This document shows, in pieces, positions 36,994 through 45,343 of a stretch of 64,000 nt of DNA. The position numbers were made by a program, and so were the translations under genes. The notes below the pieces were generated by a model. That model was not told the DNA's origin, ran no database searches, and worked only from the letters and a program-made list of their open reading frames with translations. The stretch comes from Actinoplanes subtropicus. GTDB taxonomy: Bacteria; Actinomycetota; Actinomycetes; Mycobacteriales; Micromonosporaceae. Positions within the stretch are counted from its first letter, which is position 1. The number at the start of each line of letters is the position of its first letter. The DNA lies in contig NZ_JOJL01000023.1 in assembly GCF_000721705.1 (NCBI RefSeq), positions 1 to 64,000 on the forward strand, read 5' to 3'.

Positions 36994-37022
36994 AGAATAA
37001 GTAGCCGGTCACGCTCTGTCCG
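36994..37022 (-). promoter_or_regulatory. Candidate promoter of the RHS gene
   Basis: On the minus strand, CGGACA (37022-37017), 17 bp, TATTCT (36999-36994), leaving a leader of about 80 bp before the RHS ATG. The 274-bp divergent gap separates this gene from the LamG protein gene and holds no other feature I can support. Confidence 0.35.
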
Positions 37023-37183
37023 CCCTGCCCACTCTGGATAGACAGGCTTGAAGATCACGGTTTGACATCGCCGGGCATGGATGCCGCTCCCCCGGCCGAT
37101 CGGGGTCGAGGACAACCCTCCGTTGACGCACAATGGCGCCACGTAACCGGATCTCACGTACCGATGAGAGGTGGCTCGGCCTG

Positions 37184-40100
37184 ATGACCCCACACCTGCC
37201 CGCCCGCCGACGAACACGGGGGTTGCTTCGGGCGACCGCCGTCGTGGCGCTGACGACCACGGGATCCCTCGGGCTCGCGGCGCCCGCCCTCGCGACGCCG
37301 GTCCCCGCCCCGTCGGCGACCGCCAACCCGGACCATCCCGCGTTGCCATCTTCCCCGCCCGGAGCACCGCCTACCGAGAAATCGCCCAGCCAGGGCAGGG
37401 CTTCGAAGGCCGGCAAGGCCGGGAGCACCACGACCCAGGCCGCCTCGATCACGTCGGCGCTCGCCCGGGCGGCGAAGACCGGCCGGCGCACACCGGTCGG
37501 TGCTCTCACCGATGAGTACTCGACCACCACGGCGAACCCGAACGGGTCGTTGACCACGATCTACTCGAGCAGCCCGGATCGGGTTCGGCGGAACGACAAA
37601 TGGGTTCCGGTCGACACCAGCCTGGTCCGGCACGCCGACGGCACGTACGGGCCGAAGGCCGCGCTCACCTCGGTGTCGTTCGGCGGCGGCGGCGACCACA
37701 GCCTAGTCACGATGCACAACGGTGCCGACGCGCTGCATTTCACCTGGGACAAGGCGTTGCCGAAGCCGGCCGTCGCGGGTTCCTCCGCGACGTATGCCGA
37801 GGTGTTGCCGGGGGTCGACCTGCGGGTCACGGCCAGCGCCACCGGCTATTCGTCGGTGTTCGTGGTGAAGACGGCTCAGGCGGCCGCTAACACTGACGTA
37901 CAGAAGCTGAATCTGGGTCTGACCGGGACGCGAGTGAAGATCGCGCAGTTGCCGGGCGGAGGTGCCGAAGCCACGGACGCTCTCAGCGGGGGAAAGGTGT
38001 TCCAGGCCGGCACGGCCCTGATGTGGGACAGCAGTCCGGCGGCGGACAACGCGGCGATCGCGCCGGCCACCAAGGCACCGGCCGGGGACGCGGAGTCGCC
38101 GGGCGGCCATCGCGCCGAGGTGAAGATCGGCGTGGGATCCGGGCGGCAGACGCTCACCCTGGACCAGGGTCTGCTGACCGCCAAGACCACGCGGTTCCCG
38201 GTGTACGTCGATCCGGACTGGTCGGCCTGGACCGGTAACCCGAGCCAGATGAAGTGGGCCCGGATCTCCAGCAACGGGTGGAACGTCTACAACTCGACCG
38301 CGACCACCGGCGCCAACAGCGCCCGGGTCGGTCTGGACGACTGGCCGGCCGACGGCGGCGCCGGCGAGACGGCTCGCACCTACTACCAGATGAACACCTC
38401 CGGCATCAAAGGCGCGATCATCCAGAACGCCTACCTCTACATCACCAACCGGTGGGCCGCCTCCTGCGGCAACACCGCGATGTCGGTCTACGCGGCCGGT
38501 TCGATCTCCGGCTGGGACTCCTCCCACCTGTCCTGGTCCCACCAGCCCTCCCGGGGGACGTTGCAGGGCACCCAGAACAGCGAGGAGCTCAGCTGCGGAT
38601 CCTCGAAGGCACACGTCACCCCGCCCACCTTCAAGTTCACCGTGACGAACCAGGTCACCGCCGCGGCGAACGCCAAGGCGGCCACCACCAACTTCCTGGC
38701 GATGGCGACGAACGAGAACGACAAGTACAGCTGGAAGCAGCTGGGCTACAAGGGCGGTGCCCGGCTGTCGGTCAACTACAGCTACCGGCCGACCATCGAC
38801 CCCGACGACGGCAAGCAGCACGTCTTCCCCTCGGTCCTCGACCAGGGCCGGACGCTAACCACCACCGGGACGCCGACATTGTCGTGGACCGCGTCGAACA
38901 AATTCCCGAACGGTGTCGTACGCAACGTGATGGTCGACTATCACGTGCTCGACAAGACCGGCAAGCTGGTCGCCTACGGGTACGGGCCCGCCGCGGACAA
39001 GTACAGCGTGCACGGCTCGTCCTGGACCGTGACCCCGAAGCTGCCGGACGGCGACTACACCTGGATCGTTGCCGCCAAGAACCAGGACGGCCTGTGGTCG
39101 ACGGGGTGGGGGCCCGTCCACAAGTTCACCATCGACACCAAAGCGCCGAAGCAGCCCTTCATCAAATCGACCCAGTTCCCGGAGAACCAGGTCGGCGCGA
39201 AGTACAGCGACCCCGGCACGTTCGCGCTGAGCAACGACCGGTCGGACAACGTGGTCGGCTATCTGTTCTCGATGGACGGTGACCTGAGCAACGTCACCTA
39301 CGCCGGCACCAAGGGCACCGCCTGGGCCGCCGGCACCGCGATCAAGGCCGGCACCGTCTACTACGCCAAGGCCGACAACGGCAACGGCACCGGCACGGTG
39401 GCCGTCAACGGCTCCGCGGGCGTCAGCTTCGCCCCCGGATCGCCCGGCGCCCACCGGATCTTCGCCAAGTCCGTCGACCAGGCCGGCTCGACCTCGCCAC
39501 AGACGACGTACGTGTTCAACGCCGGCCGGACGACCCCGACCTACGCCTACGGCGACAAGATGTACACCGGGTGGACCGCGACCAACGACGACGGCACCAC
39601 CACCGTCGTGCCCGCCGCGACGACGACCACCAGGACCGGTGGGATCGGCACCCAGCCGAACTACTCGGGCTACTATTTCGCCGACGGCTACCAGGTGATG
39701 CTGGGCAACCTGAGCAGCACCTCCAAGGTCGTCAACGGCGACACGATGACGCTCTCGTTCGACCTGCCGCACGCCGGGGTCTGGGACATCGGCGCCAACC
39801 TGACCACGGCCAGCGACTACGGGACCTACTCGTTGACGTTGGACCAGGGGCAGCCCAGCCAGACCGCGCTGCTGACCGGCTTCGACGCGTACAGCTCGCC
39901 GAACACCACCCATTACGTGGACTTCGGCATCATCGAGGACGGCGCGAAAAGCCCGCTGATCCTCGCCCAAGGCGTGCACACGGTGACGCTCAAGCAGATC
40001 GGCACCAACGCCAAGTCGGGCGGTTACCAGGCCGGCATCGACGTGCTCCGGCTCGCGCCGATGCTCAGCTGCAGCCTCGCCGACACCTCGGCCTGCCTCA

Positions 40101-43100
40101 ACAACAAGGGCATCAGCAGCCGTACGCCCAGCGGCTCGCCGGTCTTCACCGCGGCCGACGCCGACGGCGGGGGCTACAGCCTCGACAAGGACAACTTCGT
40201 GACCGCGGGGTGGAACCCCGGCCGGGCGATCCGGGTCGACGGCACGACCATCGTCCTGCCGAGCACGATGGGCTCCGGCAACAACGACAACATGCTCTCC
40301 GACGGCCAGTACATCACCGTTCCGAACTGGATGCCGAACAAGGGCAACGCGCTGGTGCTGGTGGGCTGGTCGGTCAACGGCGACACCAAGGGCGCCACCG
40401 GGCGGATCACCTACGCCCCCGGCAGCGGCTGCAGCGTGACCAGCCAGAGCTACACCATCGACTCGGCACCGGACTGGGCGTTCACCCCGCAGCAGGACGC
40501 GGTGCTGACGTTCGACCACCGCAACCGCGCCGACGGCACCACCGAATCACGCAGCATGCGGGTGACCGCGATCAGTGTGCCGCTGGTCTGCCCGGGCAGT
40601 GCGGTCTCGCTGATCACGCTGCCGGTGGTCTCCGACGCGGTGGACGGCAACGCCCTCGGTTACCACGTGCTCGGCCTCGGCGTGCGGCCGACCTCGAGCG
40701 TGAACGGCGACCGGTTCGTCGGCAGCTGGGCGGCCGCCCCGGACGTCAACGGCGTGCAGCAGACGGTCGGCGGGAGCACGCAGAGCGCGCCGGTGCGCCG
40801 CCAGACCTTGCGTATCCCGGCCCGCCTGAGCATGGGCACGGAGCACGGCGGCAAGCTGCGGGTGCACCTGGCGAACATGCGGCAGCTCGCCGGCGAAGAG
40901 CAGTGGGTCGCCGTCGACGACGCCACGGTTGCCGTGCAGTCCTCGGGTGCGGCGACCACCGGGACACCCATCCCGCTCACCTGGGGCGGCAGCTCCAGCT
41001 CGGCACTTCTGCCGGCCGGCGGCGACATGGTCAGCGACCCGGTCAGCCTGGCCGTGCCGGACCACGGCACCATCCTGGTCAGCATCCAGTTGGCCGACCT
41101 TTACGCCGACGTGCCCGGGCACAACCTGGGGCGGCAGGTGGTCTACACCAGTCCGGCCGACGACGCCACCGACTACGCCTCGAACAGCGACGGGCAGCCG
41201 TTCACCCTCTCGGCGATGACCGGCATTCCGCTGCTGTCCGCGGTCGACGTCAGCACCCCGGCCGCCGCTCCGGCCGGCGCGATCGCGCTCTACGGCGACC
41301 AGACCATCAACTCGGACACCGCATCCGACCAGGGCGGGTTCACCGACGCGCTGGCGACGGCGTTGTCGACCGACGACACCGGGACGTCCTACCCGATGAC
41401 CGCCGGCCTGCTGGACCTCGGCAGTTCGGCGGCCAACGCCCTGCTGCCACAGATCACCTACTCGCCGCTGCCGGTCAACGCCCGCGGCGTGGTCGACCGG
41501 GAGATCCTCGCGCAGACCGACGTACGCATCGCGCTGCTCTCGATCGGCGGGAACGACCTGCTGGCCTGCACCGGAACACCGGACAGCTGCGCGACCGGCG
41601 TCGAGGCGCGGCTGGTCGCCATGGCCTCGCAACTGCAGCAATACCAGCCCGACGACGCGCTCAACTACGCCGTCGACCTACCCACCCCGACCCGGACGAC
41701 AAAGGTGTACGTGGCGACGTTGCCACCGTTCACCGGCGCGCACACCGCCGACCAGGAAACCGCTCGCGAGGCGGTGAACGCCTACCTGCTCGGCGGCACC
41801 GGCGGCGCGCCGATGGCCGGATACGCCGACGGGGTCATCGACTTCGCCTCCGCGGTGTCCGCCGACGGCACCCCCACGACCGCCACCGTCGATCCGGACG
41901 ACCTCACCAACGGCGCCCCGAACGACCTGTACTACCAGGCCCTCGCCGGCCGCTACCTGCAAGATTCGGACAGCAGCGACGACGGCACCGCCGGCAACGC
42001 CGCACCGTCCGACACGACCTACCCGGTCGCGCAGTGGGCCTTCAACGACCAGAGCGGCACGACCGCGGTCGACACCAGCCCGACCGGTACCGGCACCGCG
42101 GCCAAACCGGTCCCGCACGACGCCACCCTGACCGGGGTCACCTGGGGCGCCGGGCGCGACGTCCAGCACGGATCGGCCACGTTCAACGGCACCAGCGGCT
42201 ACGCCGACACCGGGCTGCCGCTGAACACCGGCAAGAGCTTCACGGTGTCGATGTGGGTGAAACTCGCGGACAAGAACGCCGACCACACCTTCTTCGCCAA
42301 GACCAGCACGACCGGGAATCCGTCCTTCACCCTGCAGTACAACAAGGCCGACGACTCCTGGCTGGCCTCGATGCCCTCGGCCGCCGCCGGCAACGCGGTC
42401 ACCGTGTTCCAGGCCGAAGCCCAGAGCAAGCCCCGAACCGGAGAGTGGACCCACCTGGCGGCCACCTACGACAGCGACGCCCAACGCATCGACCTCTACG
42501 TCAACGGCGACTCCGACGGCATGCAGACCGACGTCACCCCGTTCAACGACGCCCAGGGCTCGACCTGGATCGGACGTGGCACCGAATGGTTCGCCGGCAG
42601 CCTCGCCGACGTGAACGTCTGGTTCCGCACCCTCAGCGCACCCGAGATCGAGGCCCAGGCACAGGACCACGACCCGATGGTCAACTGGCAGTTCGAGGAC
42701 CAGAGCCGTTCCACCACGGTCCCCGATTCCGGCAACTACGGCGCCGACGGAACCTTCACCGGCGGCGTCACCTGGAACTTCGCCGGTCACCCCGGCACGA
42801 CCGGGGACAGCGCCGGCTTCGACGACATGGGCTCGATCCATCTGGACGGCACCGGCTCGGTGACCACCACGGCGCGGCTGGAGACCGATCAGTCCTTCAC
42901 CGTGGCCGGCTGGATCAAGCTCACCGGATCCACCGCGGACGCCACCGTGATCAGCCAGGCCGGCGCCCACTCCAGCGGATTCCAGCTGAAGTTCGCCGCC
43001 GCCTGCGCCTGCTGGCAGTTCGTCCTGCCGGCAACGGACACGAACAACCCGGCGACCGTGGCGGCCGCCGACACCAGACCGGCGGCCGTCGGCACCTGGA

Positions 43101-43366
43101 CCCACCTGGCCGGCGTCTACGACGCCGTGACCGGTCAGGCGACGCTCTATGTGAACGGGGCGGCGGCGGCCAACCCGACGCCGGTGCCTTCACCCCAGTG
43201 GAACGCCACCGGCAAGTTCACGGTCGGCCAAGCCTGGTGGAACGGCACCGCCACCCAGTCGGTCACCGGCGACATCGACGACGTCTACGCCTTCCAGGGG
43301 GCCATCGACGCCGACGACGTCAACCTGCTGATGAACGACCAGTTGACCTTCGGATCCGCGGTCTGA
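37184..43366 (+). CDS. Secreted multidomain protein: DNRLRE, SGNH-like and two LamG domains
   Basis: A 2060-residue exported protein. Signal: RRRTRGLLRATAVVALTTTG, cleavage likely after ALA. Then a beta-rich region found before RHS proteins, a DNRLRE-type domain (residues ~400-560), fibronectin/carbohydrate-binding-like modules, a SGNH-like region (~1360-1600) and two concanavalin-A/LamG modules (~1610-1840 and ~1850-2055, both with W-TH-LA and Y-V-NG strands). In the SGNH part the GGND block is present (SIGGNDLLAC), but the catalytic-serine block reads YGDQT instead of GDS and no DxxH is seen, so it is probably an inactive relative. ATG 37184 has only a distant GAGAGG upstream. It is divergent from the RHS gene and probably functions with it at the cell surface. 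Confidence 0.8.
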   Translation: MTPHLPARRRTRGLLRATAVVALTTTGSLGLAAPALATPVPAPSATANPDHPALPSSPPGAPPTEKSPSQGRASKAGKAGSTTTQAASITSALARAAKTGRRTPVGALTDEYSTTTANPNGSLTTIYSSSPDRVRRNDKWVPVDTSLVRHADGTYGPKAALTSVSFGGGGDHSLVTMHNGADALHFTWDKALPKPAVAGSSATYAEVLPGVDLRVTASATGYSSVFVVKTAQAAANTDVQKLNLGLTGTRVKIAQLPGGGAEATDALSGGKVFQAGTALMWDSSPAADNAAIAPATKAPAGDAESPGGHRAEVKIGVGSGRQTLTLDQGLLTAKTTRFPVYVDPDWSAWTGNPSQMKWARISSNGWNVYNSTATTGANSARVGLDDWPADGGAGETARTYYQMNTSGIKGAIIQNAYLYITNRWAASCGNTAMSVYAAGSISGWDSSHLSWSHQPSRGTLQGTQNSEELSCGSSKAHVTPPTFKFTVTNQVTAAANAKAATTNFLAMATNENDKYSWKQLGYKGGARLSVNYSYRPTIDPDDGKQHVFPSVLDQGRTLTTTGTPTLSWTASNKFPNGVVRNVMVDYHVLDKTGKLVAYGYGPAADKYSVHGSSWTVTPKLPDGDYTWIVAAKNQDGLWSTGWGPVHKFTIDTKAPKQPFIKSTQFPENQVGAKYSDPGTFALSNDRSDNVVGYLFSMDGDLSNVTYAGTKGTAWAAGTAIKAGTVYYAKADNGNGTGTVAVNGSAGVSFAPGSPGAHRIFAKSVDQAGSTSPQTTYVFNAGRTTPTYAYGDKMYTGWTATNDDGTTTVVPAATTTTRTGGIGTQPNYSGYYFADGYQVMLGNLSSTSKVVNGDTMTLSFDLPHAGVWDIGANLTTASDYGTYSLTLDQGQPSQTALLTGFDAYSSPNTTHYVDFGIIEDGAKSPLILAQGVHTVTLKQIGTNAKSGGYQAGIDVLRLAPMLSCSLADTSACLNNKGISSRTPSGSPVFTAADADGGGYSLDKDNFVTAGWNPGRAIRVDGTTIVLPSTMGSGNNDNMLSDGQYITVPNWMPNKGNALVLVGWSVNGDTKGATGRITYAPGSGCSVTSQSYTIDSAPDWAFTPQQDAVLTFDHRNRADGTTESRSMRVTAISVPLVCPGSAVSLITLPVVSDAVDGNALGYHVLGLGVRPTSSVNGDRFVGSWAAAPDVNGVQQTVGGSTQSAPVRRQTLRIPARLSMGTEHGGKLRVHLANMRQLAGEEQWVAVDDATVAVQSSGAATTGTPIPLTWGGSSSSALLPAGGDMVSDPVSLAVPDHGTILVSIQLADLYADVPGHNLGRQVVYTSPADDATDYASNSDGQPFTLSAMTGIPLLSAVDVSTPAAAPAGAIALYGDQTINSDTASDQGGFTDALATALSTDDTGTSYPMTAGLLDLGSSAANALLPQITYSPLPVNARGVVDREILAQTDVRIALLSIGGNDLLACTGTPDSCATGVEARLVAMASQLQQYQPDDALNYAVDLPTPTRTTKVYVATLPPFTGAHTADQETAREAVNAYLLGGTGGAPMAGYADGVIDFASAVSADGTPTTATVDPDDLTNGAPNDLYYQALAGRYLQDSDSSDDGTAGNAAPSDTTYPVAQWAFNDQSGTTAVDTSPTGTGTAAKPVPHDATLTGVTWGAGRDVQHGSATFNGTSGYADTGLPLNTGKSFTVSMWVKLADKNADHTFFAKTSTTGNPSFTLQYNKADDSWLASMPSAAAGNAVTVFQAEAQSKPRTGEWTHLAATYDSDAQRIDLYVNGDSDGMQTDVTPFNDAQGSTWIGRGTEWFAGSLADVNVWFRTLSAPEIEAQAQDHDPMVNWQFEDQSRSTTVPDSGNYGADGTFTGGVTWNFAGHPGTTGDSAGFDDMGSIHLDGTGSVTTTARLETDQSFTVAGWIKLTGSTADATVISQAGAHSSGFQLKFAAACACWQFVLPATDTNNPATVAAADTRPAAVGTWTHLAGVYDAVTGQATLYVNGAAAANPTPVPSPQWNATGKFTVGQAWWNGTATQSVTGDIDDVYAFQGAIDADDVNLLMNDQLTFGSAV

Positions 43367-43378
43367 GAGGGGATGGCA

Positions 43379-43420
43379 CCCGGAGGTGGTGACGGGGTTT
43401 CGCCCGTCACCGCCTCCGGG
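43379..43420 (+). terminator. Terminator hairpin after the LamG protein gene
   Basis: 18-bp arms (43379-43396 and 43403-43420) with one G-T wobble around a six-base loop, 13 bp after the stop. No T-run follows, as is common in high-GC actinomycetes. Confidence 0.7.
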
Positions 43421-43568
43421 CAGCGCCGGAGCGACCGCCACGCCCGGGCGGCGCCTCGGGGTTCAACGGCCCGCCGGAAAGTCGTACGGATTTCGCTCAG
43501 GTCCGGGGATCGCCGGTCGATGGGCGGCGCACGTCGTGATCAGAGCGACCGTGGGTCGAGGAGTGAAT

Positions 43569-45278
43569 GTGGCGGGCAAGATGTGGGCGGGACTGAGTGG
43601 TCTGATCGCGGCCGTGGGGCTGACCAGTGCGGCGGCGACCCCGGCGATCGCGGCACCGGCGTCGGTGGGCGGCGGGCCGATGACCGCGGTCATCGTACGG
43701 ACCGGCTCCGCGGCCGCCCAGTCGCGGGCCGAGGCGTTCGTCCGGCGGGCCGGCGGGACGGTCGAGCGGGAGCTCTCGCTGATCTCGGGCTTCGCCGGGC
43801 AGGTGCCGGCCGGTTCGCTCACGTCGCTGCGGCAGTCGCCCGGCGTCGCCGAGGTCACCTCGGACGGGACGGTCCGGATGAAAGCGGACACGTGGCTCGA
43901 CACCGGCGGCGCCAACTCGACGGTGGTCACCGTCAAGAAGGGCGCCGGCGGCAAGAAGGCCAACACCATCGCCCTGACCGGCGCCGGCGTCGGCGTCGCG
44001 CTGATCGACTCGGGTGTGGCCCCGGTCGCCGGGCTCAACCAGCCGGGCAAGGTGGTCAACGGGCCGGACCTGTCGTTCGAGTCGCAGACCCCGGGCCTGG
44101 CGGACACCGACACCTACGGGCACGGCACGCACATGGCCGGGATCATCGCCGGAAACGACCCGGCGTCCGGCTTCGAGGGCATCGCCCCGGGCGCCAATCT
44201 GATCAGCCTCAAGGTGGCGGCGGCCGACGGCGCCGCCGACGTCTCCCAGGTGCTCGCGGCGATCGACTGGGTGGTGCAGCACCGCAACGACAAGGGTCTC
44301 CACATCCGGGTGCTCAACCTCTCGTTCGGCACCGACACGACGCAGAGCGAGCTGCTCGACCCGCTGTCGTTCGCGGTGGAGACCGCCTGGAAGAAGGGCA
44401 TCGTCGTGGTGGTGGCGGTCGGCAACGACGGGCCGACGGCGTCCCGGGTGTCCATGCCGGCCGCCAATCCGTACGTGATCGCGGTGGGCGCCGCCGACAC
44501 CAACGGCACCGAGACGCGCGCCGACGACAGCGTCGCCACCTTCTCCACCCGGGGCAGCGCCGCCCGGCACGCCGACGTGCTGGCCGCCGGCCGGTCGGTG
44601 GTCTCGCTGCGCGACCCGGGCTCGTACATCGACACGAACTATCCGGCCGCGCGGGTGGGCAACCAGTTCTTCCGCGGCAGCGGCACGTCGCAGGCCACCG
44701 CGGTGGTGTCCGGCGAGGTGGCGCTGTTGCTGCAGTACGCGCCGACGCTCACCCCGGACCAGGTCAAGAACCTTCTGATGGAGTCGGCCGACCCGCTCGG
44801 CTCCGACCCGATCGCCGCCGGCGCCGGCGAGGTCGACCTCTCGTCGGCAGTCACCTTGAGCACGCCGAAGAAGGCCACCCAGTCCTTCCCGGCGGCCACC
44901 GGTCTCGGCAGCCTGGAAGCCTCCCGGGGGACGTCGCACGTTGTCGACGCCACCAGCGGCACGACGCTGACCGGGGAGAAGGACATCTTCGGGGCCCCCT
45001 GGAACCCGGCCACCTGGACCAAGGGCGCCGCCCAGAGCACCCAGTGGACGGGCGGCACCTGGAACGGCAACGTCTGGGCGGGCACCGCGTACACCGGCAC
45101 CTCGTGGACGACGCTCACCTGGAACATCGCCCCCTGGACCGGGACGAACTGGGCCGGGCGGCCCTGGACCGGATCGAACTGGACCGGCCGGGCCTGGACC
45201 GCGGCGGGCTGGGCCGGCCGGGCCTGGACCAGCGGCACGTGGCTGGGCCGGGCGTGGACCGGCCGCGCCTGGACCTGA
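43569..45278 (+). CDS. Subtilisin-like (S8) serine protease with Trp-rich C-terminal tail
   Basis: A 569-residue exported protease. Signal: GLSGLIAAVGLTSAAATPAI. A propeptide-like domain follows, then the catalytic triad Asp (VALIDSGVAP, ~residue 146), His (GHGTHMAGI, ~185) and Ser (GSGTSQATAVV, ~370). The last 90 residues are a degenerate repeat rich in W-T-G and W-A-G (about 20 Trp), suggesting attachment to the envelope or to glycan. The GTG start is set by GAGGAG five bases upstream. It lies between the LamG protein and a GGDEF-EAL gene; co-transcription with the latter (65-bp gap) is possible. Confidence 0.85.
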   Translation: MAGKMWAGLSGLIAAVGLTSAAATPAIAAPASVGGGPMTAVIVRTGSAAAQSRAEAFVRRAGGTVERELSLISGFAGQVPAGSLTSLRQSPGVAEVTSDGTVRMKADTWLDTGGANSTVVTVKKGAGGKKANTIALTGAGVGVALIDSGVAPVAGLNQPGKVVNGPDLSFESQTPGLADTDTYGHGTHMAGIIAGNDPASGFEGIAPGANLISLKVAAADGAADVSQVLAAIDWVVQHRNDKGLHIRVLNLSFGTDTTQSELLDPLSFAVETAWKKGIVVVVAVGNDGPTASRVSMPAANPYVIAVGAADTNGTETRADDSVATFSTRGSAARHADVLAAGRSVVSLRDPGSYIDTNYPAARVGNQFFRGSGTSQATAVVSGEVALLLQYAPTLTPDQVKNLLMESADPLGSDPIAAGAGEVDLSSAVTLSTPKKATQSFPAATGLGSLEASRGTSHVVDATSGTTLTGEKDIFGAPWNPATWTKGAAQSTQWTGGTWNGNVWAGTAYTGTSWTTLTWNIAPWTGTNWAGRPWTGSNWTGRAWTAAGWAGRAWTSGTWLGRAWTGRAWT

Positions 45279-45343
45279 ACACCTCAGCTGCGCCTCCCGG
45301 CGGCCGACTGGACGGGAGCCGGTCACCGGGAGGGGGTGCAGTC

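Noticed and set aside
37061..37090. TTGACA upstream of the LamG protein gene as a promoter
   Set aside because: No acceptable -10 hexamer at 16-18 bp.
39571..43392. Very long alternative frame within the LamG protein gene
   Set aside because: Arg/His/Gly-rich composition typical of an out-of-phase GC-rich frame; the other frame has signal peptide and LamG motifs.
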